Assembly (NCBI GenBank): GCA_021904315.1
Contig: CM038911.1
Coordinates: 8,591,390-8,655,389, forward strand
Direction of reading: 5' to 3'
Origin: Sphagnum magellanicum
Lineage: Eukaryota > Streptophyta > Sphagnopsida > Sphagnales > Sphagnaceae
DNA: 64,000 nucleotides
How positions within the stretch are numbered: the first letter of the stretch is position 1; each line of letters begins with the position of its first letter. The notes under the pieces were generated by a model that did no database searches, had not been told where the DNA came from, and saw only the letters and a list, made by a program, of their open reading frames with translations. Shown here piece by piece: positions 45,191 through 57,316 of the stretch. The translations under genes and the position numbers were made by a program.

Positions 45191-48100
45191 CTCTTTTTTT
45201 AATTTAAAATATTAATGACATCAAAAAACTAAATGTACCTTAAGTACCCTTTTTCGACTGCTAACGCCATCAATTATCGTAGATGATTGATCATTTTGCG
45301 CCTAGCCATAAGATATATCATGTAAAATAATGATGCTATTAATAAATGGGCCTTTGGCTTGTGGTTGGTTTTACGGGCAAACACAATAGGACTAAAGTAT
45401 TTTTTGCCAATCAACTGCATAGGTGTTATGATTTCATATGAAAGTGAAACACACTAAGTGTGCATTACATTTGTTTGTGTGGACACTTATGATCTAAGGT
45501 TAAGTCCATCGAATATTAAAATGCACAAAAGCCCTTTTCAGGCAAATGTTTAAGTGCTACATGAAAAAGTATACAGACAATTTTGTCATCACTGAAGTTG
45601 ACCTGCTAACCTTCTCGACCAAAGTAGTCAAATTGTCAGTTGCAGAATTCTAACAAAAATGCGGTCCTAGTTTCGAAAAGGCCAAAACCAAGGTAGTATC
45701 CAACATGGTCTTCAAAAATTAAGGATATTCAAATTACGAACTTCACTCCAAGTTCAACAACATGTCGCCGAGCGTAAATCATTATCATATCGCAATCCTA
45801 CCTAGCCCACAAAACAAAGTATGGCCACTCTACATACCAAGGTGCGCAAGTTGATAGCTTTAAAGAACCTCAGTGCTATAATTATACAAAATTTTACCCT
45901 GAGAGGTTGGTCAAGTTACATGCAAATTCCATCTACCACAACTCAAAAAACTAAACAAGGATCTTAAGGCAAAGCTCTTGTCACCCAAGACTCAATAACC
46001 TTGAAACCCTTGTTATTACAAGTATTCTGAAGAAAACATTTACTTATTTCTAAATAAACAAAAGTAACACTAATATAACCACCAAGTAACCTTGACACAA
46101 AACTCATTTTTGAAACAATTCTCATTCATAAGGACTCTAGGGTGGACTTACCTAGCTCAATTGGAAACAACCATTATAAGCCACATCCTACAAATACATT
46201 CATCCCTTTTCTTACAAATACAACAAAATGCAGGTTATATTTTCCTAAGCAAATTACATACCCAAAACAATTATACTTGTCCACACCAATCAAAACTAAA
46301 CAATTAACCACTAACTTACAAGTGTCATTTCTCCTTGGTAATTCACCATGTTTGTAGCTAAACATCTCTTCATGGAATACTCTACTTGTGATTTTCACTA
46401 TTTGATTTATACTTGATCATCTAACTTAAGGTTAATTTTCAAGTAGTTGAAAAGTACCAACTCCTCATAAATAGGTCATAATCTAATGCAAATGAGTTCA
46501 ATTGACACATGTATAAGTGGTGCACAAGTGACATATACAACCAAAATCTAGAGCATAAAGGATATGGGAAGAGTGTTTGAAACAAGATGCCAATCAACAA
46601 TGTGGGGATGTGCCAACCATTTTATTCCAATCCCATTGTTTAGTTACTTGAATATTGAGATCCTATGGCTATTGGCCAAATTGTCAACCCTCCCCCATCC
46701 CAATTTTTTTCCCTAAGAAAATAGTGTTTAGGGAAAAGGAATAAGATAACATGTCACAAATTATGACATGTATGTCAGACCTTACCCCAATTCTATGTAA
46801 TATATACAAGTTGTAAATATATAATAAGATTTTATAATTAATTATTAAAATACAATTTTTCATTTTATTTAGTTTGTCATTCATCAATGAAGGATCCAAA
46901 CTAGCTATAATGAGGTAGCTGCCCTGAGGACTCAGTTTTTCACAGTCCTTGGTAAAAAAAATTTAATTGTAACAAGGGCCACATGGCAACTTGTGAATCG
47001 CTGGATCACATAATTCAATGTATTTACCTCAAAAATTCAAAATTAATCCAAAGTTTTTGTGGACACCAGGGTTAATTGAGCAAGGGATTAGTTTTGAATT
47101 ATGTGTTTATGTGGTTGAAGTCTGGGTGTGCACTCTTGTAGGTGTTGTTCAAATTTGTGCGTGTTTTTTTAGATTTCATCTAGTGGGGTCTTTTCCCTTG
47201 GGTGTTATAAGTTTCATAGTTTGCATTGTAATGCAATCATGTGTGTTTTAAGTAAATGTAGTCAAAGAAAATGGCAATTGACCTATAGGTAGTGGGAGAA
47301 GTGCAATCGTTGGAAAAAGTAAACAAAGGAGTTCTTTGCATTTGTTAGAGAGTTGAACAAGGGTTTGAATCCAAAACATAGATCACCTCTAGCCACATGA
47401 CCATAATGAACATCATTGAAATGTTTTGAAAATAAGAAGTCAAAGCCAAGTTGTTGCATTTGTTTTTTTATTTTTCACAAATCAGTAAAAGTTGCTTGTA
47501 AACACCCAAGAGAATTTGAATGGAGATGAAAAAAAGAGTTGAACTCTTCTCCAACACTTGTAGTGCTTATAAATATGGTCAATAAAGGATTTAAGGTCAC
47601 ATTTTAGCTCGCTTGTAGGGTTTGAACTTACTTGAACTACAAATGTCTAATCCTAAATGTTGGTAATGTGCATTATTAGGGCAATGGAAATAATGAACTT
47701 CAAGGTGGGCCTTTGAAGGATGTCATGACCAAGGATTTGTGGGCATTAAATGAAATGAATCATTTAAACCATGAAAAAAAAATCAATGTTTTTTGCACTT
47801 TACTAGAAAAAAAATGTTAAAATGCAATGAAAGGTGAAAATGACTTTTAGGATATAAAGTTGGAGATGTGAAAGGTTTCAACTAGGCTAATGGGAGCCAA
47901 AACTACATGTTTGGCTAACTCTTGAACAAGGACTCATTTTGAAGAAAAATAAAATGATGTGGCATGTTCCAATTGGCTAAACCAAATGGATCAAAAGTTT
48001 GGGTGTATGTATTATTTAGTGGTTCATTTTAAGCAAATACAACACTCACAAGAGTTACAAGAAAGTTTTTATAAATTATCCATATGGATACAGTTTAAAA

Positions 48101-51100
48101 TTCTAAGATTTCATTAATGTATTCTTTGATTATTAAAGTTTCAGTCACTTATGAAATTTTTTAAAACTAGATCAAAACCCATATTGAAAAATGTTGTCGT
48201 TAGCTGGTGTTATGTTGAAATCACCTTGCAAATCTTTTAAAAATAACCCATAAAGGGTGTACAAGTACAATTGGGTGGATCCACTAGGAACAACTTGAAG
48301 GAATGGTCAAGAAACAAAAATTGGCCAAATAATATTCCTAGGCCCTTTTCTTTAATTTTTTTCATAATTATAAGTTTTTTTCTCATGTTTATTTATTGCA
48401 TGCCAAAATATATGGCTTGAAGGCTTCATTACAATTTAAAAAGGTGGAAATCGTTACAAATTTGTATCCTTTATTGATGTGGCCCCTTCAAGAATCAAGT
48501 TCCTAAACTTTGAAAATTCATAACTAAATTATACCTACTCAAATAATTACCCAATAAGAATATCAAATAGAATACCATTTAAAGTACCTTAGAAAGTCAT
48601 ATCCATAAAAAAAACTCCAAACCTTGTTTGAAAAATGTTCCTAACAAAAAAGTTCAAGGAAAATAATGATTATGACATTCCTAAAACTTTGTGTGAATGT
48701 AATGAATAGGAACATCAAAATTCAGAGTATTTTTGGCATTGTTAAAATCTCAAAATCTATACAACCTAATCTTTATATGTGTTTCCTATATTTTTCCAAG
48801 GTTTGATGGGTCCTAAAAAATGAAGATGTGATGTTCATAATGGTACCACCTAATTTTACTTACACCCTAAAGTACATAAAAATAAAAGCCCATTTAGATA
48901 TTTCAATTATGGGCGTTTGCATTTTAAGGTGGCTCATTTTTTGAAAAAACAAAAAATTACAAAAGTCCATTCTACAGTGTTAAATTGTTTTAAAAATTTG
49001 GTACCTTGGGTTCAATGGTAATAAAGTCCATGTATCAAAAGAAATAAAGTCCATATTAATAGAAGCCCCTACATATTACAAATATATACACCTCTAGAAA
49101 AAAATTTGAAATTTAATATAAAAAAACAATTATGTTAGGAACTTATGAAAATATGGTTCAATCTTGACCATCCAAAGTCCCTAATTAAAATTCAATTATA
49201 ATTTTTGAGGGAAGACTTTCACATAAAAGTTTATTATTGGATGTTACACCATATATTGAACCCCTATAAATATTTTGGAATGGAATTCAATATGAACCTT
49301 TTTATTCTTTACCATTCTAGTCTATTGACCTGTCCATATTTTTGTATTTCAAAAGTCCATTGTGAAAATTTGGTGTACTTTTATTGAAAAATAATTACAT
49401 ATATATTTCATAATCAAGTTGTTAATGTATAATCAATTTCAAATCTTCAATTTGATAAGATTTATGGTTTGTTATAAGTGTCCAAAGAAAGGGCACTTTG
49501 CAAAAATGGGCACCATGACACAAAAAGTGGGCCACCTTAATGTGCATTCACCCTTATGTACCCATTGGCCATAAAAAGTTTGACAAATGAAAAATAAATT
49601 CATTTTTAAAAACATTTGATAACAAGGTTCAATTTTGACACTTCAAAATTTGATAACTACCATTTGCTTAAGATTTCACAAAAAAAGATTTGACATTTAA
49701 GTTTACGGTTTCATTTTTCAACCCATGCTTAGTCATTATAAAAAATTTAGAATATAATTCAATATGAATTCTTAAATTTTTTAACAATCTAGTGAATTTA
49801 TCAATATGTATTTTTTACTTCAAAAGTCCACTATTAATAATGAATGCATTATTTTCAAAAAATAATTATGCAAATGTCTCCATAATCAAATTGTTAATTT
49901 AAAATGATTTATCATTTAATGTATTTATTATTCACCATAAGCATTTAAACACAAAGCATGTTGTAGAAATTGTTATTAGGATTCCAAAAGTGACCCACCA
50001 TACCTTGCATTCACCCGTTTGACAAGGTTGACTTTGGAAACAAGGTACTTTTTAAAATCCACACAAGATTTTGAACTCCTACCAACAACCATGTGTAATC
50101 TAATGCATCTTCATGTGCATGCCAACTATAATCATCATCTTCCTCTAGACACACAAAAGTTGCTTCCATTGCTAAAACCTTGGTATTTAAGTATGGGCAT
50201 CCTCCTTCACCTTCATCTTCTTGTTTCACACACACACCATGTATAAGGTCATTTTCTTCCTACAGACACTCAACAAGCTTGAGGCTCCTTGTTAATCAAT
50301 TTTTCCCTTCATTGTTGTCTTCTTTCATACATCCACCATATGTGCAATTGTGTTAATCCTCCTTCACAAACATGGAATTCATGAACATGATGAAAGCACA
50401 AATAGGTGGACAATTTGGATGCCATAATCATAAATTTTTAAGATTATAGATGAACTTCAAATGTGGTGTCATATATTGTCCATTTTTTAATGATTGCAAA
50501 AGACTTTAATGAAAATTATATTTTAAAAACATGCATGAATTCTAAGAAAAAAATGGATTCATAATGGACTTTTGAAATAACAATATTGTCTTTGTCACAC
50601 ATTAAATTTACATGTGGATTCCAAAAACATGACATGGTAGTGTCAAAATTGAAATTAAAAAATAGTCCACATTAAATGAGATTTGTAAAAATAAAATACA
50701 TTGAAACTTTTCGAATACAAAAAATTTAGATTTTTAAAATTAATTTTCAAAAAATTGCCTCATTTTACTCATTGAAAGTTCATTTTGCATTCAAAATTCC
50801 AAGCTTTCACATGAATTTTTGACCAATCACATGTTTACATATATCTATAGGGCAATTTACCAATATTTTAAACATAGCTATATGGGAATGCACATTAAAC
50901 AACATAGTTTGTTAAATGTCACACTATGATAATTTTAACAATGCAAAATTTGGACTTTCAAATGTCATTTTTTAATCACTTAACCATGTTTTCACATAGG
51001 AAAAAATCTTCCTTTTTCAAACATATGTGCCAAGTAAGACATTTTCTTGCAATGCATTTCATTTCATTTTGTTACAAGGTGTTTTTTGAAGCTTAGATAT

Positions 51101-52144
51101 GTTACTTTCATTTTCTTCTTGTTCTTTCACTTGCAAAGGTAAGGAAGTTCTTGGCCATTGCAACAATTCTTAAGTTCATTTCTAATCATATTTGTAGTAT
51201 AGGGTTATTGCATTGTGGGAATCAAATGTTATGCTTTGTTTTGCATTTCATTATTTATGCATGATGGACAAGTAGGTTTAGGTTAAAGCTAAGTTTTAAG
51301 CATTAGTGTACATGTTTTTCTTCTTATGTTTCTTTTGCTTGACTAACTGTTCTAAATGGTGAAAGAAAAGAAGAGAAAGGACAATGTTGATTTTTTGCCT
51401 TGGGAAAAGGTGAATTATTGGCAATAGACATAAAAATATTTTTCAACAATGAAGCATTTGAATAACAAAGGTTTCAATCCAAAAATGAACCTCACCACAA
51501 ACATGTCACAGAAAATGATTTAAGGTTTGGTTTGAAGCCTAGTTTCAAAGTTACCAACACTCTCCTTCATGTTTGATACCAAGGAGTTGAAGAAGTTGAA
51601 TTGGCAAATCTATGGTGCAACCCAACAATGACTTCATGTTATGGATGGTTAAAGAATTTACATTGCACAAGAATGTAAACCATTTTAATTAAAATTAATT
51701 GGGCAAAGGTTAGAATATTAACAACCAAAGAAAAGGTGCACAAAATAAATGTGGGAAAACTCAAAAATGGAAGCATGGATTTGACTAACTGGAAATGGAG
51801 AAAGGTGGACCTACATGACAATTTGAGAGCAAGCCCTTGACCTTTCGAAATTAACAAAGTTCTAAGCAGAATGGTTCATAATATGTGTCCATATGAGATC
51901 TCCCCATCTAAAACAAAAAGGGTGGTAGACTTGCATGCCCTATCATGTGATTTAGAATAGCTTGTCATTGCAAAGGTAACTAATGTGAAGGATGAGAAGA
52001 ATAAACTTTCAAAGAAACTAATTAAAGGTTAAGGTTTGACTCATGGAGGACCAAAAAAATATTACAAAGGAAGCACGATGGTCCATAGCTACATATGAAT
52101 AGAAATTGAAGGTGATAATTCAAAAGACTTGTAACTTTCAACAA
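45191..52144. other. AT-rich DNA, no gene recognised
   Basis: Possible extra mitochondrial sequence may continue shortly past 45190, but no gene is readable. The rest shows AAAGTCCA-like recurring words around 48900-49900 and no conserved frame. Frames at 46142, 47018 and 50011 are unsupported. Confidence 0.4.
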
Positions 52145-52226
52145 ATTGAATGTAATTTGTGATTTACCACAAAATTATGTTATTTTCTTTTGTGCACATT
52201 GTATTTGCCCCTAATACCGTAACCTT

Positions 52227-52706
52227 GGGTTAGGTTCGACGCATTGAAAACGAATAATTAATTATTTTCAAAGAATGCATTTTAAGAAAATTATTACTAA
52301 AATTTTCGTTAATGAAAATGAAATTTTTTAATGAAATTCGTTTGAGCATTCAATTGCCTTCCAATAATATTTATGTTTCAATGCTCACACTCTCATCCCC
52401 TCACCTATTTTTTGCCTACTGATTACACTTTTAATGCTCTTGGGGAAAAAATCACCAATTAGATGAATTATGACTGAATTTGTGTGGGGATACTCATTAG
52501 TATTGTGACTTTTTTTAATGATTAACAAGGAACATGACTTCTTTTACCAACTTCTACAAAATTTTAGATTTTTTTCACTTTCAAGGTGCATTTATCATTT
52601 TTCGTCATTTCCAATGTGTTTTTATCAAATTTTTCAACACTTCAACATTTTATTTTCAAAAAAAATGTTCAAGGTTTTAATAATTATTTATTGTTGAACC
52701 TAACCC
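52227..52706. mobile_element. MITE-like insertion with 14-bp terminal inverted repeats
   Basis: GGGTTAGGTTCGAC (52227-52240) is mirrored by GTTGAACCTAACCC (52693-52706) with one mismatch, and weaker symmetry extends several bases outward. The ~480-bp interior has no coding capacity. Comparison with the next tandem unit shows this stretch as extra. The exact ends and target duplication could not be fixed, so the superfamily is open. Confidence 0.65.
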
Positions 52707-53160
52707 ATGGCTACATTAGTTACATATTAAAACATCACAATGATGTGCCAAAGGATCTAAAAACTTTATAAAAGTTAATTAAGGTTCTGCAATGTATGTC
52801 GATGTAGATCTCTTGAATGGGGAGAAGGAAATTTAAGTTCTATGGTTTTACAATGGCTTCTATTTGAGATTTTTGAATGGGGTGCATAGATACATGCAAT
52901 ATTTGTTTATATTGAAATTGGCACTGCCATTGCAGGCTTTGCCATAATGATGTTGTCATTTAAGGTGATTTTCCATTAGATATTATCATTTTCTTATGTG
53001 GGTTGTATTTGTCCCTAAAAGCTACAAATTAAAATCTCACAAGGTGATGAACCAAGGGTTTTATAAACATTATAAAAAGGAAATTTGGCATTAATGAATG
53101 CTCTAGAATGGATGTTGATATAGATTCTTTAATGGGTTTAAAAGGAAATATGGGTTTTAG

Positions 53161-53982
53161 TGTCGCAACCCCACTTTGAGGGAAATGTGAGGTCGCCACT
53201 CACATTCCCGAAAAATGGAACTTGGGAGTCCTCCGAGACTCCTGAAAATTCAGAACGCAATTGTAGGGGTCAAAACACCTTGCATTGAAGTGTTCTTTAT
53301 ACCATTGGAAAGGTCTTGAAATGTAAATGTCCAAAATGGCCTTGCATGAACCATTTGGACATTTGTAGCACAAGTTATGGTCGAAAGAAGGGCCGGGAAT
53401 CAAACTAGCAATTTGACTCCCAACCACTAAAAGTCGAGAATCGACCCAATTCCGGTGTGTGCAGGTGGAGTGCAACACACCGTTGGAAAGCTTTCAAGGA
53501 AGGCTACAAGTTTGTTTTAGACCTCGTCCCAAGCCGAGATTGGAGCAAGAAGTTATGAACGCCCAAAGTCTCGGGAGTCCAAACCGGGACAATTTCGGGA
53601 CTCCACTTTGGGAGTCCCAAGAAAAAATGCCATTCAGATGCAAGTGCGATGGTGAGACACAGAAAATACTATATGGGAGAAGGTGGTGGCTTCCCCCGAA
53701 TCTAGGCTGTGGTAAGTCAAGTGAGTACAGGGTTGCCCATGGCTTGTCTAAGCACCAAGGGTGCTTCAAAATGCGAACTAACCAACTTGTTGGTTGGTTT
53801 TGATGCAAGTTCGAATGAATGAATAGCTTGTCCCTCTTCCTAGTCCAATCCCGGAGCTTCAGCACGCCCCTCTACCCCTTTTAGTGTTGAGAGTTGGGAG
53901 CGTGCCGCGAGTCCTCCCCAATTCCGCAACTTGAGTAACATAGTACCGACTTGGGACTAACTAAGGACTTGGGAGCGCGTCA
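53161..53982. mobile_element. Solo LTR, 822 bp, with perfect 5-bp TSD (TTTAG)
   Basis: The segment begins TGTCGCAACC and ends GGGAGCGCGTCA. TTTAG stands at 53156-53160 and again at 53983-53987. Without it and one TTTAG, the flanks join into one unit of the local tandem repeat. It is CpG-rich and GC-rich against the AT-rich host, so it is recent. The three reading frames of 90-120 codons inside it overlap on both strands and show no recognisable protein, so I treat them as chance frames. No internal retroelement sequence is present. Confidence 0.88.
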
Positions 53983-54470
53983 TTTAGGTTTCTACAATGG
54001 ACATTGTTATTGTTTGTCATGTGGGGCATAATTGAATTTACAAGATGTGCAAATTCAACTTGGTTCACAAATGTGAATCTTGATATAACTATGTTGTAAT
54101 TGAAGGTGATTTTTCGAATATTATTACCTTTTTTTGTGGGTTATATCTATGGTTAAACAGTGCAAATCAAAATCTCAAGGTGATGTACCATGGGATTTAT
54201 AAACTTCAAGAGAAGAAAATTTTGATTTAATTGGCGCTATGCATGGATGTTGTAGATTTTTATATGGGGGAAAGGAAATATGGATTTTAGGGTCCTATAG
54301 TAGATGTTACCATAGATGTTTAAATGGGATGTAATTAAATTTGCAAGTTGTTTATTCAAATTGACATTTGTACTATGGGTCCTACCATGCATAACCATGT
54401 CGTAATTGATGAATAATGCAAATACAAATTTAGCACCAAGTGGTAGAAGATGCATTTATTGCAAATGCAT

Positions 54471-55815
54471 GTTTTAAGATCAAAACGATTGTTTAAAACA
54501 AATGATAGTTGAACTTGACATTATTTTTCAAAAGCAACCTACTTTGGAAAGAAAGTTGGAATGAAAAAATAGTTGTTGGATGATAAGGTTAAACTTGCCA
54601 TGCAAAATGAAAAACTTTTTTAGGATTGTGAAGTAGATTGCCAACTTTTGATTATGTCCTTGATGATCATTGATGAGCAAAGGAACAAAAGGCTATTCAT
54701 ACGTAATGCTTAGACAACATTCAATTGTGCTTGGAAGTTAAATTGAGTTTAAAGAATTTTCATAATGTTAAAAAAATATTAAGAATGCATGGACATCACT
54801 TAACTAATTGTGCTTGGAGGTTAAATTGAATGTTTAGAGAATATCCATAGTGCTTACAAGTTACATTGAATGCTTAGAAAGTAGGCATTATGCTTGCAAG
54901 TATAGCAAGTGCCTAAAGATTGTGTTTTGTGCTCACATGTAACCATCAATGTTTTTAGACAATATTCAAGCCGAAGGGTTGTTCTTATAACCACTTAAAG
55001 CCTACTTATGTTAGGTTGCTAGTTCTTTAAGGTGGCACAAAAACTATCAAGTATTTCAATGGTTTTTATATTCTAGAATGCCCATGGATTAGTTGCAAAA
55101 TGAAGGCCATAATTGAGAAAGAAATCACCTTACTGAATTCATATAACTTGGACCTTATATTCTTCAATTGGGGGAAAACTACGTGCACAATTCAAAACCT
55201 TAGACATGTGGTGCCTATTTTTATTTCCAACAAGTATTTCACAATATTTTGTCAAGGAATAAGGCAAATATTACGTAAAAGCCAACAAATTGGGCATTAT
55301 GCCACTTGTTCATTAACAAATTTACTTGAAAACTTTATAGGGCATTAGTACAAATCATTTTGAACAAATCAAGAAATGAAACAATGTCAAAACAAACAAA
55401 AAAAGTATTTTGAAAAGTGGATAATTTTTTTCAATTCAATCAAGTTATAAGCATTTTAATGGGTTGTTGATTCTATTGGGGCCAATACACATCTCAAAAG
55501 ACACACATAAGTGTTACCTATCCATGGCCTAATTTTTTGTTCAAAGTGGTGTGTGTAACATTGTATTTTCATGTGGTGGAAGGAAGGTGTGTTGTTTTGG
55601 ACAAATTTAAAATACCTATAAAATACCATGCAAAACCAAATGTTGTCGTGACGTGTAATGTTGTGACATACGGTGTCATAAAGGTGTAAATCCATAATAA
55701 ACTCTACTAAACAAAAAGACTAAAAACCGATCAAAGGTAAAAACTAATCAACCAAAAAGAGATGCATGCACATATGCATATGATGCACAAGAAGAAGCTG
55801 AGATGAAATTCTCAT
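54471..55815. other. Non-coding flank; short degenerate repeats and expected site of the 3' LTR
   Basis: 54700-54960 repeats a ~45-base word (TGCTTGGAAGTTAAATTGA and variants) several times. The part next to 55815 should contain the 3' LTR of the DNMT element, but without the 5' copy I cannot mark its limits. Confidence 0.4.
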
Positions 55816-55819
55816 GTAT

Positions 55820-55832
55820 CCCCCCCCAGACC
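55820..55832 (-). other. Polypurine tract candidate, plus-strand primer site of the DNMT retrotransposon
   Basis: On the element strand an uninterrupted run of eight G preceded by GGTCT lies 37 bases beyond the stop of the PHD frame. This is the expected place for the polypurine tract that borders the 3' LTR. I could not identify the LTR itself. Confidence 0.5.
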
Positions 55833-55868
55833 TAAGCTAGGAAAAGGGTGGCATGGTCTGAGTAGAAA

Positions 55869-57190
55869 TCAAGGTGCTACAAAAAAACATGATGAACAAT
55901 ACCAAATGTTGGCGGGAACTGGAATGAACTTCGACTTGAGGCAAAATAAATGGTATCCACCATTACAATTATCACAAAGCAACATTTGATCAGCATCATC
56001 TGTCCTTTGACATATTTGACATGGATAATCAAGTGGAGGAATCCAAGTCGACATGATGATGGTAGGATCTAAGTTCAATAGGTGGCAAAGCGCACAATTT
56101 TTGGAATGATCCCAAATTGTGCATCCGTTAGCTCCTTGCAACTCTAACACACTTGAAGGCTTGATCACCTTAATCTTCAAAATAGTGCGATTGAAATAAG
56201 TGTCTGGAACATCATTAGGTTGCCACTGGAGACACACAAAATCACCAACATCAAATTGTTTCACCTTTGGTTTGTAACTATCACCTCGTGTGTGTGCATA
56301 CTATAAGGTGTCTCGATGATGTGCAATGGACAAGTTCTCCATGGCCATGGACATAACCTTCCTGAATAAAATAGCCTTCTTTACGATGACCCTAGCCCAA
56401 GTGGTTGGGGAGTTCGAGTCCACAACCTAGTCCATTTGAACAACAATGGAAAAGGGTGGAATGGGATGTTTCCCAAAAAGTAGAAAGTAAGGAAAGAAAT
56501 GAGACAAAGAGGTGTGTTTGGACATCCTATAACCCATGGTGATGTGCGGTAAGGCCAGGTCCCAATCTTCTTTGTTCCTAGTGAAGCAAATATTCCAAAG
56601 TCCCTTTTTGCATGTCTGAACTATCCTCCCTTTGAGGCCATCAACTTGGGGATGATCCCTTGAAGTTCGGCAATGGTCAATGAGAGCATGGTCAAGTAGG
56701 TATTGGAATTCTCCTCTAAATTCTAATCCTTGATTAATAAGGCACTCAGCATGAGCCCCAAACCTACCTAGGACCTGTTGTAAAAAAGCTTGACTAATGT
56801 TATGTGATGACTTGTTTGCCAACGCAACAAGCTCGACCCACTTTGAAAAATGTTCAATCATAATCATGATGTAAACATTACCCCTAGAGGTCTGTGGTAA
56901 CTCTCCACCTAAATCACATGACCAATGATAGAATATGCCCTAAATAGGGAGTGGAGAAAGTGTGAGCTACTAAGAGGAGAAGGAAGTTTTCACTTTATCA
57001 CATTATTCACACCTACCAATGATGTCTCATACTTGAGCATACATACCTCTCCAATGGTAATGAGTGAGAAGGCTATAAATACACTTAACTTTGAAGTGTC
57101 CAAGTTCCACATGTACTTTCTAAATAAGACCACGCTATTCATGTGGTGGAGGAACCACCCAATCGCCTTGTGGTAAGCATCAGACAAGGT
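55869..57190 (-). pseudogene. pol: Integrase with C-terminal PHD finger of the DNMT retrotransposon
   Basis: The core reads MIMIEHFSKWVELVAL, then LINQGLEFRGEFQ and DHPQVDGLKGRIVQT, then LALPHITMGYRMSKHTSLS. The second catalytic Asp is Asn (NQG) and the usual Glu position in the third motif is Gly (KGR), so the D,D-E triad is broken. The N-terminal zinc-binding part (about 57187-56990) is not clearly intact. After the core, a 131-codon frame (56264-55869) begins with an SH3-like integrase tail (VGDFVCLQWQPND) and ends with an intact C4HC3 PHD finger at 56024-55887. Its ligands fall at residues 82, 85, 97, 100, His105, 108, 123 and 126 of that frame, including MLLCDNC and WYCSSC. Many plant gypsy integrases carry a chromodomain at this place; here a PHD finger takes it. 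PHD fingers often read histone H3 tails, so a role in choosing insertion sites is an inference. Confidence 0.88.
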
Positions 57191-57316
57191 GATTATCCCT
57201 CCATAAGTAGCATTTGGATCATTGTTGTATACAATCCCGATGACTTGATGTAACTTGGGGAGGGTATTCCCCGTGCTAAAAAAACCTTAGAGTGTCCAAG
57301 TCCTCCCATATATCCA

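Larger units (their letters stand above)
52145..54470. repeat. Three tandem ~310-bp units, two of them carrying transposon insertions
   Basis: Landmarks recur in order: TTTTCTTATGTGGGTTGTAT, a Met-stop-free GTGATGNACCAAGG, TTTATAAAC, GGATGTTGATATAGAT and AAGGAAATATGG. Unit 1 holds the MITE-like insertion at 52227-52706, unit 2 holds the solo LTR at 53161, and unit 3 (54110-54470) is uninterrupted. When insertions are subtracted the spacing is about 310 bases. Confidence 0.75.

Noticed and set aside
53459..53865. Overlapping 114- and 123-codon frames on opposite strands as genes
   Set aside because: They lie wholly inside a solo LTR with exact target duplications and show no protein motif.
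56375..56420. tRNA gene or SINE (TAGCCCAAGTGG and GAGTTCGAGTCC)
   Set aside because: The A- and B-box lookalikes are too close together, and the stretch is coding sequence of the integrase tail on the other strand.
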